A stretch of 64,000 bases of DNA from CAYUQT01 sp964446835. GTDB taxonomy: Bacteria > Planctomycetota > Phycisphaerae > UBA1845 > JAFGLZ01. The stretch is taken from the NCBI GenBank assembly GCA_964446835.1, contig CAYUQT010000050.1, positions 10,577 to 74,576 on the forward strand, given 5' to 3'. The notes beneath the pieces were generated by a model. The model searched no databases, was not told where the DNA came from, and worked only from the letters and a program-made list of their open reading frames with translations. The translations under genes and the position numbers were made by a program. The first letter of the stretch is position 1. Every line of letters starts with the position of its first letter. Positions 1 to 9,979 of the stretch are shown in pieces.

Positions 1-1572
1 GACTTCACGACGGCGGCCTCGGGCGAAGCGGGGGCCGTGTGGTTCGGCACAAAGCTCGGGGCCATTCGCTTCGACGGAGTCAAATGGGGCTATCGGCAGG
101 GACGCCGCTGGCTGCCGGACGATCAGGTGAATGCGATCGACGTCGACGAGAAGGGCAACGCCTGGTTCGCCACTCCCGGCGGCGTGGGCCTGATCGAGCG
201 TCGTCCGATGACCCTGGCCGAAAAGGCCCGCCTCTTCGAGGATCGCATCGACAAGCGCCATCGTCGGACACCCTACGGCTTTGTGAACGAATCGGGCTTG
301 AAGGCCCCCGGCGATCTGAGCGAGGCCAGCCTATGGGACAGCGACAACGACGGCCTGTGGACCGGCATGTACGGTGCCGGGGAATGCTTCGCGTATGGGG
401 CCACGAAGGATCCACTGGCCAAGAAGCGGGCCACGGCGGCCTTTGAGGCCCTCAAGTTCCTCTGCGATGTCACGCAGGGCGGCGAGAAGAAGGTTCAGCT
501 TGGTTTCCCGGCACGCTCGATCCTGCCCACCGATGGGCACAATCCCAACGCCGACCACAAACCCGAGAACGACATGGAGAGACGAAAGGGCGATCCGCAG
601 TGGAAAGTGCTCTGGCCTCGCTGGCCGCGGAGTGCCGACGGCAAGTGGTTCTGGAAGTGCGATACCAGCTCTGACGAACTCGACGGGCACTACTTCCTGA
701 ACTCGCTGTATTACGATCTGGTGGCCGAGACTCCTGAGGAGAAGGCCCGCGCTCGCAAGGTGATCTGCGATACCACCGACCACCTGATGAACAACGATTT
801 TGGCCTGGTCGACTGGGATGGCAAGCGAACGCGATGGGCGTACTTCGGCCCGAACGACCTGAATCACAATCCCGTCAATTGGGAAGAGCGAGGGATGAAC
901 TCGCTTGGTATCCTATCGTTTCTGACCATCGCCCACCACGTTTCGGGTGACGCCAAGTACCTTCAAGCCAAGGAAGAACTGATCCGCAAGCACTGCTATG
1001 CGATGAACGCGTATGTTTCCACAAAAGTCCACGACGGCGCCGGCACGGGCAACCAGTCCGACGACGAGATGACCTACATGCGGTTCTACACGATTTTGCA
1101 ATACGAAACCGATCCGAAGATTCGCGCGATGATGGAATGGGGACTCTGGCGATATTGGATTCACGTGCGTCGTTCGAAGAGCCCGTTCTTCAACTTTCTT
1201 TATGCGGGAACCTACAACCCGAACACCCGCGGGCCCAACCATGAAGATTACACCCCGTTCGGGGCCTGGCTCCAGGAATCTGTGGATATGCTTACCGGCC
1301 AGTCGCTCGATACGGTGAACTGGTCGCTGCGAAACAGCCACCGTCTGGACATCCTGACTCACCACGAGTGGCCGCTCAACGGCGACGGGACGCCCACAAA
1401 GGGCTACATGCGTGATGGTGGCGTGCTGCCCATCGAGAACCGCTACATCCAGCATTGGAGCGAAGACAACTGGCGTCTGGACCAGGGGGGCGACGGGCGA
1501 ACGGAGTCCGACGGCGCGTATTGGCTGATGGGCTACTATGCAGGCAAGTACTTTGGGTACATCAAGGACTGA
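1..1572 (+). CDS. Propeller-domain protein, 5'-truncated by the window edge
   Basis: The reading frame is open from base 1, so the true N-terminus lies outside the window and 523 residues are visible. The first 60 or so residues contain two blades of the regulator-propeller type (AVWFGTKLGAIRFDG, then NAIDVDEKGNAWFATPGGV). The remaining roughly 450 residues are rich in Trp, Tyr, Asp and His and look like an all-helical, glycosidase-like (alpha/alpha barrel) region with motifs such as HNPVNWEERG and NHEDYTPFGAW. This part is not matched to a named family. A role in sensing or processing a polysaccharide outside the cytoplasm is an inference from the propeller plus toroid-like composition. No neighbour on the same strand follows closely. 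The next gene is convergent. Confidence 0.6.
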   Translation, partial: DFTTAASGEAGAVWFGTKLGAIRFDGVKWGYRQGRRWLPDDQVNAIDVDEKGNAWFATPGGVGLIERRPMTLAEKARLFEDRIDKRHRRTPYGFVNESGLKAPGDLSEASLWDSDNDGLWTGMYGAGECFAYGATKDPLAKKRATAAFEALKFLCDVTQGGEKKVQLGFPARSILPTDGHNPNADHKPENDMERRKGDPQWKVLWPRWPRSADGKWFWKCDTSSDELDGHYFLNSLYYDLVAETPEEKARARKVICDTTDHLMNNDFGLVDWDGKRTRWAYFGPNDLNHNPVNWEERGMNSLGILSFLTIAHHVSGDAKYLQAKEELIRKHCYAMNAYVSTKVHDGAGTGNQSDDEMTYMRFYTILQYETDPKIRAMMEWGLWRYWIHVRRSKSPFFNFLYAGTYNPNTRGPNHEDYTPFGAWLQESVDMLTGQSLDTVNWSLRNSHRLDILTHHEWPLNGDGTPTKGYMRDGGVLPIENRYIQHWSEDNWRLDQGGDGRTESDGAYWLMGYYAGKYFGYIKD

Positions 1573-1652
1573 GTAGCAACCGCGCTCAGGGAAGTGTCCG
1601 TCGAGAGGCCGGGCGAGTCCTCTGCCGGCCGTCCGTGTTCTCGGCCGCTCCG

Positions 1653-3062
1653 TCAGGGGGCTTCGTTTGCTGGGGGGCACGCGATTTCCTGTGGGGTGTG
1701 ACGCCACAGGAAACAGACTGCGGAAACCAGTACTCCCAGCACCGCTAGGTGAAGGCCGTACCACCGAGCGACGTTCCAGCCCAGACAGAACGTTCCGAAC
1801 AACCAGAGCGACAGGGCGACGGCCGGCAGGACGATTCGGTGCGAGCCTTGTCGCACCGCGGCGAGGTTCGAGATCATGCGATCGGACACCAGGGCGATCG
1901 CAGGCAACGCCAGTGCCAGGTAGTAATGTCTCATCATCGGTGTGACGAAGAACATCATCAGCAGCCAGATGGACATGACGACCGGCCAGTCCTCTTGCGT
2001 GCCGGATCGTCCGGTACGCCACGTCGCATAGGACAAAACGCCGAGTGCCAACGCGAGGGTGGCGGCCCAGATGGCTGTGACGGACTCTGCGGACAGCCGT
2101 GCCAGGCAGAGCTGCGGCACGTGGCCGATGGATTCTCGGTATTCGGCCCAGGCCTTTCCCGGCGGGGGGGTGGGAATGAGCAGCAGGACTTCGCCGGGCT
2201 TGAGGGCCTTGCGGGTGGCTTCCACGACATCGGCAGGCGGATCACCCTCGAGGCCAACCAGCGTCTGTGCGTCGGGCATGCCTCGGAGCCATCGCGTCAG
2301 CACGCCTGAATACGAGAAATTGCTGGTATGCCGGTGGACGCCGACGAGCAGCGGCTCGCGGATCTGTCGGAAATTTGAGTACCAGCCCACACGCCGCCGC
2401 CACTCGATGTGTTCCCGAACGGCGCCATGGGCCCCGAAGAAGAGGATGCTGGGGACGAGGTCGAACAGGACAAAGGCCGCGAGCATCCCCGCCAGCGCCG
2501 TCCAACGTCGGCGCAGCAGGAGATAACCGGCCAGCAGAAAGGGCATCGCCTTGATCAGACCGGCCAGACCCAGCAAGAGCCCACCGGAGAACGAGCGGCC
2601 GTTTCCGACCATCGCCGCGCCGATCACACAGAAGGCCAGTACCCACAGGGTTACCTGATTAGCCTGGATCACGTGGGCGATGTTGACCGACACGAGCAGT
2701 GCCGGGATGACGAAGAACCCGTGGCATCGAGAGATCGGCAACCACCATCGGTAGACTACGTAGAGGCTGACGGCACCGAGCAGGGCGTTGGCGCCGACAT
2801 AGAGGGGTAGTCCTATCGATTTGGGCAACCAGGCCATGAAAGGCCACAGTAGGAAGAACGCCGTGGGCAGATAGCCGAACATCCGTGTGTGTGGCGGCGT
2901 TTCGTGGTGTTGCCAGACGTAGAGAGATTCATCGTGCAGGGATCCCCAGTTCGGACGGTCTTTGAGGCCCCCACGGACGCCACCGAAGACGCCACCACCG
3001 AAGATCATGATGACGGCGAACCACAGCAGACGCTGCAACAATCGGGAGCGGCGTTTCTCCAT
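1653..3062 (-). CDS. GT87-family (DUF2029) membrane glycosyltransferase
   Basis: A 469-residue polytopic membrane protein with about ten hydrophobic segments. The order of features fits the GT87/PimE-like mannosyltransferases: an N-terminal membrane helix, an extracytoplasmic loop with acidic residues (HDESLYVW), and the typical GLIKAMPFLLAGYLLLRRR segment near residue 190. Such enzymes transfer a sugar from a polyprenyl-phosphate donor on the outer face of the membrane. The ATG at 3062 (MEKRRSR) is preferred; a TTG 18 bases upstream is also in frame. A TTGACA hexamer lies at 3097-3092, 17 bases from a weak CATAGA, so the message may have almost no leader. The substrate cannot be told from the sequence. 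Confidence 0.75.
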   Translation of the reverse strand: MEKRRSRLLQRLLWFAVIMIFGGGVFGGVRGGLKDRPNWGSLHDESLYVWQHHETPPHTRMFGYLPTAFFLLWPFMAWLPKSIGLPLYVGANALLGAVSLYVVYRWWLPISRCHGFFVIPALLVSVNIAHVIQANQVTLWVLAFCVIGAAMVGNGRSFSGGLLLGLAGLIKAMPFLLAGYLLLRRRWTALAGMLAAFVLFDLVPSILFFGAHGAVREHIEWRRRVGWYSNFRQIREPLLVGVHRHTSNFSYSGVLTRWLRGMPDAQTLVGLEGDPPADVVEATRKALKPGEVLLLIPTPPPGKAWAEYRESIGHVPQLCLARLSAESVTAIWAATLALALGVLSYATWRTGRSGTQEDWPVVMSIWLLMMFFVTPMMRHYYLALALPAIALVSDRMISNLAAVRQGSHRIVLPAVALSLWLFGTFCLGWNVARWYGLHLAVLGVLVSAVCFLWRHTPQEIACPPANEAP

Positions 3063-3093
3063 GGACACTCTATGATGCAATCGCCTTGGCGTG

Positions 3094-4794
3094 TCAACCT
3101 CGGCGTCGCAGCATCATGACACCCGCAAGGCCCACCAGGAGGAGGGGCAAGGCGGCCGCGGCTCCGTTGCTGCACTTGAACACGGCGGTAACCTGCCGGT
3201 CGGCGTCCATTCGGAGTCTCAGTGTGGTGTTGGCGTCGATCGTCACGTAATTCGCATCGTCCGGGTGGTTCGCGTCGGCGATTTCCCACTGGCCGAAGTA
3301 CTTCCCTTGAACAGGTGTGGCCGTGAGCGTGACAACGGCGTTGGGATCATAGTACTTGGGCAGATTCGGGTCGACAGAGACCGAACCCATGGTTTCGTTG
3401 ACGACGGAAAGGTTGAGCTTCGCCGGTTCGGGGATCACTCGGATCTGCGTCGAGAACTTGTAAGGGAAGACGGAACCGGCGCAGTTGAAGTGCAGCTCTG
3501 CAAAGAAGGCCGTCCATCCCTTTGCAGGCTTGGGCACGCGGGCGATGTACACGCCGCCGCCCTGGTCGGTGAGCGTCGTCGAAGTGTAGGCGGCCCCAAT
3601 CTTCTCCAGGCGGAAGTCCCTGGCGTTGGGATCGGTGGCCTGCCACATCCGAACCAGTGACGGTGTCGTGACGGTTTGGATACGGATGGAACCGTCGGTC
3701 TCAAACGTCCATGAGAACTGGGGCATCGGCCAGTTGTTCTGAATGGACTGGTAATACGTGGCGGCGGCGAAGCCGACGTCTTCTTCCATGCCCGTCATGC
3801 TGTGGTCGGTGTTCGCTACGTATCGCAGGTGTTTCGGTTCCGGAAGATCGTTCCAGTAGAACTGCGACGACTCACAGTGGAAGAACTGGTCGCCGCCGGC
3901 GTTGATGACGTACTTGGGCATTGTCAGGCGACTGCGATAGACGTAGGGGTCCACAATGTCCATCAGGGCGGTGAGTTGGGGAGTGCCCATCCAGTTCATG
4001 ATGCCCATGGCCACGTAGTCGTGGACGGCCGGGGCCCAGAAACCATAGGAGTTGTAGTGATGCATCAACGACTGTTCAACATTCAGGACATCGATCACGA
4101 TGGGGGCTATCGCACAAACCCGGCTGTCTACGGCCCCTGTCAACCATGTGGTCCAGCCGCGTTTGGAGGCACCGCCGACGATGAACTGGTTGATGGTCGT
4201 GTATCCCCCGGCAGAGCTGGCGCAGAAGGTCTGGATAGTGTCCATCGCCCTCACGACCGCTTTGGTCATGGGCAACTGCAAGGGCCAGTTGGGGTCACCG
4301 TTTCGCAGATACTTGTCCCAGCTATAGGCGATGATGGCGTCCTCGGTTCGCGACGAACTCTCTCCGGCGAAAGTCAGCGGTTCATTGGGGATCTGCTGAA
4401 CGTCGACGATGACCGTGCCCAGCGCCACGGCCGTCGAGGCCATGGTCGAGTCGACGCTGCTCGGAACCGATCCGCTGTTGCTCCCACCGTCGATGATCAG
4501 CAGAGCCTTGTCGGTGGTGACGGTATTCGGCTTGATGATGATCACCCAATGCTGCCATAGATTCCGGTTGACCTCACTGAGGGAACGCCAGACCTGGGAC
4601 TTCATGTCAATGACATAGCCTTTGTATCCCGTGCCCGTGATGGTCTTTCGAAGCTTCCAGGTATAGTTCGGGTCCGGGCGTGCCACATAATCGTCCAGGG
4701 GTGTGGCGTTGGCGACGGCTACCCATGAGGCAATAATACCCAGTATGACACTCGAGAGTGTATTATGAGTATGTTTGTACGCCGACATGCGCAT
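3094..4794 (-). CDS. PhoPQ-activated pathogenicity-related (PqaA-like) secreted protein with C-terminal sorting tail
   Basis: 566 residues. An N-terminal signal peptide (about 1-30, ending in VANA) is followed by a PhoPQ_related domain (about 31-450). It starts with the family hallmark PLDDYVARPDPNYTW and carries the nucleophile-elbow-like motif VGGASKRGW, an alpha/beta hydrolase-type fold. Residues about 455-540 form a divergent InlB-type repeat (VTLTATPVQGKYFGQWEI). The end is FKCSNG, a hydrophobic stretch, then LRRRG, which resembles a sorting signal. An AGGAGG box (4801-4809) six bases before the ATG at 4794 fixes the start. Proteins of this family are often predicted hydrolases in planctomycetes and the exact substrate is not known. 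The same tail is found on three other loci in this window. Confidence 0.85.
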   Translation of the reverse strand: MRMSAYKHTHNTLSSVILGIIASWVAVANATPLDDYVARPDPNYTWKLRKTITGTGYKGYVIDMKSQVWRSLSEVNRNLWQHWVIIIKPNTVTTDKALLIIDGGSNSGSVPSSVDSTMASTAVALGTVIVDVQQIPNEPLTFAGESSSRTEDAIIAYSWDKYLRNGDPNWPLQLPMTKAVVRAMDTIQTFCASSAGGYTTINQFIVGGASKRGWTTWLTGAVDSRVCAIAPIVIDVLNVEQSLMHHYNSYGFWAPAVHDYVAMGIMNWMGTPQLTALMDIVDPYVYRSRLTMPKYVINAGGDQFFHCESSQFYWNDLPEPKHLRYVANTDHSMTGMEEDVGFAAATYYQSIQNNWPMPQFSWTFETDGSIRIQTVTTPSLVRMWQATDPNARDFRLEKIGAAYTSTTLTDQGGGVYIARVPKPAKGWTAFFAELHFNCAGSVFPYKFSTQIRVIPEPAKLNLSVVNETMGSVSVDPNLPKYYDPNAVVTLTATPVQGKYFGQWEIADANHPDDANYVTIDANTTLRLRMDADRQVTAVFKCSNGAAAALPLLLVGLAGVMMLRRRG

Positions 4795-5098
4795 GTTAGT
4801 ACCTCCTCCATGCTACTCTTAATGCTACCAACGTTGGAGCGGGGAGGCTATTGCCAAATAGCTGAATTGCCGGCTGCTTTCCTTACGTACTTCAGACATC
4901 ATGCATCCTCGTTCACGGGGGACCCAGGGCTGGGAAACGTGGGATGATGCCGGGGACCAAGCTCAGCAGAGACGGAAGCACCGTTGCCCCACTTGACGGT
5001 GTCAACTATCCTCTTGCCCATCGTTTTGGCTGCATAACGGCCATTGCCGGTGGCAGCGAGAACTGCAAAGCGAGAGAGGTGCATCAGGAGACGGTGGT
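4795..5098. other. Divergent intergenic region
   Basis: About 300 bases between two divergently transcribed genes. It must hold both promoters. The visible structure is the palindrome TTGACGGTGTCAA at 4993-5005, which could be an operator. Ribosome binding sites sit at both edges (4801-4809 minus, about 5085-5090 plus). No small gene with convincing coding character was seen. Confidence 0.4.
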
Positions 5099-6217
5099 AT
5101 GTCCGATAGCCCCAAGTCCGGTGCGGGAGTCGCACCGGCACGCATTATGTCGATCGACGCACTGCGCGGGTTTGACATGTTCTGGATCTGCGGTGGTCGA
5201 CCGGTGGTGTTGGCCCTGATCGGGTTGTTCTGGAATCCGCTTCCGGGTTGGTTGAACTACCAGCTCTCCCACGTGGAGTGGATGGGTTTCTCGGCGTGGG
5301 ACATGATCATGCCGCTGTTTCTGTTCGTCGTGGGGGCGTCGATGCCGTTCTCGTTCGCCCGTCGGGCCGGGCAGCCTGGCGGCACATGGCGACTTTATCT
5401 CAAGATACTGCGGCGTGTGCTCATCCTCTGGGTGCTCGGCATGGTCGCGCAGGGGCGTCTACTGGAGTTCAACACATCGCGGTTGTTCTTGTTCAGCAAC
5501 ACCCTGCAGGCGATTGCCGTGGGGTATCTAGTGGCGGCGGTCCTGTTGCTCAACGTGTCGGTGTTGGGCCAGTTCGTGGCGATGGTCGTACTTCTGGTCG
5601 CCTACTGGCTGATCATGGTACTGGTGCCGGTGCCCGGCCACGCGGCTGGGATTCTGGAGCCGAAACTGAACGTGGCGTTGTACGTGGATGAGATTGTCCT
5701 CGGCCGCTTTCGTGACGGGACGACCTACACGTGGGTTCTGGGCGGTATGGGATTCGCCGGGACGGTGTTACTGGGTGTCATGGCCGGCCACCTGCTGCGA
5801 TCGTCGCGATCGGGTTGGAGCAAGGTCTTCCTGCTGACGGTCGCGGGTGTCGCGTGTCTGGGCCTGGGGCGTCTGTGGGGGCACTGGTTTCCGATCATCA
5901 AACATGCGTGGACGAGTTCCATGGTGCTGTGGGCGGGCGGATGGAGCCTGTTGCTGCTGGCGGTGTTCTACATGACGATCGACGTGATCGGCTGGCGGCG
6001 TTGGGCATTTCCCTTCGTTGTGATCGGTATGAATGCGATTGCCGTTTACATGGGCGTTCGTATCATCCGCTTCGACGACATCGCCAACACGCTGGTCGGA
6101 GGGTTGGCCAAGCACACGGCAGTGTACGCCGACCTTCTGAAATCATCGGTGAGTTTCGCTCTGGTCTGGCTGGTGCTCTACTACATGTACCGCAATCGGA
6201 CCTTCATCAAGATCTAG
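5099..6217 (+). CDS. HGSNAT/YeiB-like membrane acyltransferase (DUF5009 type)
   Basis: 372 residues with about ten membrane segments. The N-terminal motif RIMSIDALRGFDMFWI is the signature of the heparan-alpha-glucosaminide N-acetyltransferase-like family, which passes acetyl groups across a membrane onto amino sugars. A second conserved stretch is SAWDMIMPLFLFVVGASMPFS (here residues about 65-85), also typical of the family. The ATG has AGGAG about ten bases upstream. It stands 98 bases before the next gene on the same strand, so cotranscription with the two sugar-related genes downstream is likely. Acceptor identity is not visible from the sequence. Confidence 0.85.
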   Translation: MSDSPKSGAGVAPARIMSIDALRGFDMFWICGGRPVVLALIGLFWNPLPGWLNYQLSHVEWMGFSAWDMIMPLFLFVVGASMPFSFARRAGQPGGTWRLYLKILRRVLILWVLGMVAQGRLLEFNTSRLFLFSNTLQAIAVGYLVAAVLLLNVSVLGQFVAMVVLLVAYWLIMVLVPVPGHAAGILEPKLNVALYVDEIVLGRFRDGTTYTWVLGGMGFAGTVLLGVMAGHLLRSSRSGWSKVFLLTVAGVACLGLGRLWGHWFPIIKHAWTSSMVLWAGGWSLLLLAVFYMTIDVIGWRRWAFPFVVIGMNAIAVYMGVRIIRFDDIANTLVGGLAKHTAVYADLLKSSVSFALVWLVLYYMYRNRTFIKI

Positions 6218-6315
6218 GGTGTCCGGCGTCGAGTCTCGAACCGTCCGGAAGGGGCTTGGACGCGAATCTGTGTGGTGAAGCGTGAATGCGTCGGCGGGGA
6301 CAGGAGGACACGACC

Positions 6316-8421
6316 GTGTTGACTCGGAAGCAGGTTGTTGACAGGACTTCGTTCGTCACGGGGCTGCGGGTCGGCTCGCTGGTTCTGCTGATGGCGGGAG
6401 AGGCTCTGTGTGAGACGGGTTCATCATCGTCGGTCGCTTCCATCGAGATCGCCGGGGTGACGGTTACGCCTCACGTCCGTGCGGAGAGCATGCGGTACAT
6501 CGCCAAACCGGGGGCGGCGAATGGGGCGCTTGTCAGGTTGTTCGTTCGCAATCCTGGGGAATCGGGTGACTTTCACAGCAATGAGTTACGGTTCAACAAC
6601 GACTATCCGCTTCGCTTGGTCATGGACGGACAATGGGCGTGGCATGACACACCGAACCAGTGGCCGGAGGCAGAGACCGCCATACCCCCCGGCGCAGTAA
6701 CCGTCTGGACGTTCAACGGTATTCGCCCCCCATGGAGCCCGGGCAACCCGTGCACGGTTCTCGTCGAGAACTGGAAGACGGATCAGAAATGCTCATTCAA
6801 GATCGACATGTCTCCGCCGGTGGTCTGGCTGTCGGCCGTAACGTTCCTGGGCAGCGACGACAAGGTGCAGCCCGATCGCATGGTCTTCCATATCGACAAC
6901 GCCTCGAAGCATCCGATGCGGATCGTCTCGGCGAGGCTGTATCTGCCGAAATCGAACACGGAGCATCGTGTCTACTATCCTCAACCCGTTCTGAGGGACA
7001 TCAGGACCTTGCCGAGTGACGGGGTCATCCCGGCGGGTGATAAGGGCATGGCGTGCGTGAACACCGGCGCCTTGCCGCTGACGTACGCCGTTCTGGAGGT
7101 GACGCTGGCCGATCCGTCGGGCAAGCAGCGGTCTGTGTGGGCTCGTCTTCGCATCAAACGGGAGGTCTTCGATATCAGCGGCGGTTGGGTCGGTGGTGCG
7201 GCGAAAGACGGCCGCACCGCCCTGACGCACGAGCCGTTCCTTAAGATGCTCAAGCGGGTTCGCGTGAACACCGGACACATCGGTCGGATTCCGGGCTACA
7301 CTGACCAGACGGGCCCGAACGGTCTGTACACCCGCTATCCGATCAAGTTCTTTGGCGGCATGCGTCCGATCGAAGAATGGGACACCGACGCCCTGCTGCC
7401 CAGGATCCACGGGGTCGAGGCGCTCGGCGAACCGCAGTTTGGGGGCGGCAGGGGACAGCGATTACCTCAGGATGTGTTCAACGCCCTGGAAGCGTATGCT
7501 TCCACCCGACTGGCGACGACGGTGACGCTGAGCGATGAATCGAACTGGCGCTACTACGCCGGGTTGTCGGACTATCCGCACTATGATGCCTATCGGGTCA
7601 CGGCGCCGTCGCCCGATATGTGGGGCCGTTACGAGCGATGGGGCAAAGTCCGGATATCCTGGGGGGCTCCGCTCGAGACCATCGGCGACATGTGCCGATC
7701 GTTGCGGGAGATGAGCCGACCGGCGCCCACGGCCTATTGGTCGCAGGGGCCGAGTTCGGGCTGGGAGGTCTATGGTGGACGCCAGCGCACCGCTCCCACG
7801 TCCGATGAGATCCGTCTTCAGGCGTACCATGCCCTGTCCAGCCGGATCACGTCACTCTATTGGTTCAACCTGAGTCTCAAGGCGTTTGTCCAGTTCCGCG
7901 ACACGATCGACGAACTGGTTCGCACGGGGCGCGAAATTCGGATGCTGGATGGGTTCTACCTGGAGGGTGATGCCTATCGCTACCGCCAGGTTCTGCGGCA
8001 GGGCCGGTTGGACTGGGACCTGGCGAGCATCGTCTCGGTTCAGGGGGCTCTGCTGTTTGCCCTCGATCTGGACTACACGCCCGATCTGCGTGAGAAGGTG
8101 TTCAAGTTCGGTCCGTCGCGAGAGGCGAGATTCGAGTTCGAACTGCCGGCCTATCTTCGCAAACCGGCCGAGGTCTTCCGCGTGGATGCCGACGGCGTGC
8201 ACGGGGTCACCTGGCGTCCGACCGGCAAGGGCGTCGAAGTCAGCGACAGGGCGAGTAAGGTGGCGATCTATGTTGCGACACATGACCGATCATTGAAGGA
8301 TCGGATGGCTAGGAAGCATCAGGAACTCGTGGCCGAGGAGGCGGCATTGAATTTCGATCCGGTCCGCAACGACGCGGACTTTGCGCAACTGTCGTCGCTG
8401 GTGAGTCCCAAGACGGATTGA
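6316..8421 (+). CDS. Unrecognised secreted protein, probably glycosidase-like
   Basis: 701 residues from a GTG start chosen because AGGAGGA (6302-6308) lies eight bases upstream; an ATG at 6286 has no such site. The N-terminus (LRVGSLVLLMAGEALCETG) is a signal peptide. Residues about 40-280 look like beta-rich domains, and residues about 290-560 contain Trp/Tyr-rich motifs (LSDESNWRYYAGLSDYPHYD, ITSLYWFNLSLKAF) suggesting a TIM-barrel-like glycosidase domain. A short beta domain ends the protein. I could not place it in a named family. The next gene encodes a GH5 enzyme 34 bases downstream, so a joint role in glycan breakdown is inferred. Confidence 0.7.
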   Translation: MLTRKQVVDRTSFVTGLRVGSLVLLMAGEALCETGSSSSVASIEIAGVTVTPHVRAESMRYIAKPGAANGALVRLFVRNPGESGDFHSNELRFNNDYPLRLVMDGQWAWHDTPNQWPEAETAIPPGAVTVWTFNGIRPPWSPGNPCTVLVENWKTDQKCSFKIDMSPPVVWLSAVTFLGSDDKVQPDRMVFHIDNASKHPMRIVSARLYLPKSNTEHRVYYPQPVLRDIRTLPSDGVIPAGDKGMACVNTGALPLTYAVLEVTLADPSGKQRSVWARLRIKREVFDISGGWVGGAAKDGRTALTHEPFLKMLKRVRVNTGHIGRIPGYTDQTGPNGLYTRYPIKFFGGMRPIEEWDTDALLPRIHGVEALGEPQFGGGRGQRLPQDVFNALEAYASTRLATTVTLSDESNWRYYAGLSDYPHYDAYRVTAPSPDMWGRYERWGKVRISWGAPLETIGDMCRSLREMSRPAPTAYWSQGPSSGWEVYGGRQRTAPTSDEIRLQAYHALSSRITSLYWFNLSLKAFVQFRDTIDELVRTGREIRMLDGFYLEGDAYRYRQVLRQGRLDWDLASIVSVQGALLFALDLDYTPDLREKVFKFGPSREARFEFELPAYLRKPAEVFRVDADGVHGVTWRPTGKGVEVSDRASKVAIYVATHDRSLKDRMARKHQELVAEEAALNFDPVRNDADFAQLSSLVSPKTD

Positions 8422-8455
8422 TGACAGCCGTGGAACACGGACAGGGAGGTGCCTC

Positions 8456-9790
8456 GTGAATCGAGTCGCATCGGGCATGGTCGCGGTGGGGCTGGTGTGC
8501 ACATCGCTGACCGCAGCGGAGCCGATTCGACGGCCGGAGTACCTGATCGATTCCTACGGGCGCATCGTCATCTACCACGGGCTGAACGTTTCGAACACCG
8601 CCAAGAACGCGGAGGATTTCCTCCCCTGGCAGAACCCCAAGAGTTTCGTCCGCATGAGAGAGTGGGGGTTCAATCTTGTTCGGTACCTGGTCTTTTGGGA
8701 GGCGATCGAGCCGCGGCGGGGACACTATGACCCGGGGTACATAGCGGCGACGATCGAGCGTCTCGGCTGGTGCAACGAGCAGGGGATCGATGTGCTCATC
8801 GATGTGCATCAGGACCTCTACGCCCGTAAGTTCACGGGCAACGGTTTTCCGGAATGGACGATCAACGACGGAGGACATCCGTTCAAAGCCAGACAACCCT
8901 GGAATATGAACTATCTTTCGCCGGCCGTTCAGGCGTGTTATGACAACTTCTGGAAGGACGATCGGCTCAGGGCTCGGTACATCGCCATGCTCAAGTATCT
9001 GCTGAGCATGGTAGAGCGGCTGCCGAACGTCATGGGCGTCGATGTGATGAACGAGCCATTCCCCGGGTCGGACAAGCAGTTTGAGGCGGGGGCCCTGACC
9101 ACCTTCTACAACGATATCCTTGCGATGCGGAAGGAGGCCGGTTTTAAGACACGGCTGTTCTTCGAGCCGATGATGTTTACCAGCGCCGGCCTGCCGACCC
9201 AATTGCAGGTTCGCTGGGAGGAGGGGACTGGCTATGCCCCGCACTTCTACGATCCGCTCTGTCATGAGGGGCGGCCCTACGATAAAACGAATCAGGCGAT
9301 GATGGTCACATCGGTCAGGGGAAAGGTCGCCGAGGCGATACGCTTCGAAACGCCAATGCTGTATGGGGAGTTCGGGATATCGACTTCGGTGAAAAACTAC
9401 CAGAAGTACCTGAAGGACTTCCTTCGTTTGCTGAACCAGTACCACGTGAGCTGGGCCTATTACTCGTACGATGCGGTTCAGGATGGGGGCTTCGGGATCC
9501 TCAACAGCCGGGGACGCGGGGATGTCAAACTGCCGCTGCTGATCACGGTCTACGCTCAGCGTATTGCGGGGCGGAATCCCGTGACCGAGTGGGAGGACAA
9601 TGCCTTCACGCTTTCGTATGATCCGATTCGTTGCGATGCGCCGACCGTGGTTTTCGTGCCGCTTGGCCTGACAGACGTGCGCGTTACCATCAACGACAAG
9701 CCTGTCCGACGCGATCGATCGTCCTGCTACATCCATCATCGGCATGGTCAGGCCGACGCACGTCAGACGATTCGAGTTGAGTGGCAGTAG
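8456..9790 (+). CDS. GH5-family glycoside hydrolase (endoglycosylceramidase/cellulase-like), secreted
   Basis: 444 residues from a GTG start with GGGAGG just upstream. The N-terminus carries a short signal peptide ending in LTAAEP. The barrel shows the GH5 order: FNLVRYLVFWEAIEP near residue 75, DVLIDVHQDLYARKF near 120, MGVDVMNEPFPG (acid/base Glu, near 200) and MLYGEFGIS (nucleophile Glu, near 305). The DVHQDLY motif is usual in endoglycoceramidase-type members, while cellulase-type members carry other residues, so a glycolipid or beta-glucan substrate is possible. A C-terminal beta domain (about 360-444) follows. Operon-like spacing to the preceding gene supports a common function in sugar polymer use. 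Confidence 0.85.
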   Translation: MNRVASGMVAVGLVCTSLTAAEPIRRPEYLIDSYGRIVIYHGLNVSNTAKNAEDFLPWQNPKSFVRMREWGFNLVRYLVFWEAIEPRRGHYDPGYIAATIERLGWCNEQGIDVLIDVHQDLYARKFTGNGFPEWTINDGGHPFKARQPWNMNYLSPAVQACYDNFWKDDRLRARYIAMLKYLLSMVERLPNVMGVDVMNEPFPGSDKQFEAGALTTFYNDILAMRKEAGFKTRLFFEPMMFTSAGLPTQLQVRWEEGTGYAPHFYDPLCHEGRPYDKTNQAMMVTSVRGKVAEAIRFETPMLYGEFGISTSVKNYQKYLKDFLRLLNQYHVSWAYYSYDAVQDGGFGILNSRGRGDVKLPLLITVYAQRIAGRNPVTEWEDNAFTLSYDPIRCDAPTVVFVPLGLTDVRVTINDKPVRRDRSSCYIHHRHGQADARQTIRVEWQ

Positions 9791-9894
9791 GGAGAGTTGC
9801 ATCGGTTCCAGATGTGGGTGTCGAGATCGGAATGGGTGAGGTTGAGAGGGGATCACTCCATCTGGTCGCTTGCCGTTGGAATCCACTTTTGAGA

Positions 9895-9919
9895 TACTTA
9901 CGTTAGCATGTACTTACGT
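9895..9919. promoter_or_regulatory. Direct repeat TACTTACGT, possible operator
   Basis: The nonamer TACTTACGT occurs at 9895-9903 and again at 9911-9919, sixteen bases start to start, in the short AT-richer gap before the HPS-RraA gene. The spacing is close to one and a half helical turns. This is a possible regulator site; the protein that would bind it is unknown. Confidence 0.35.
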
Positions 9920-9979
9920 GCAGGGTATTGCCTGTCTGTTGTGTAAGATGGACTGGGAATTGTGGATGGTGACGCAGCG

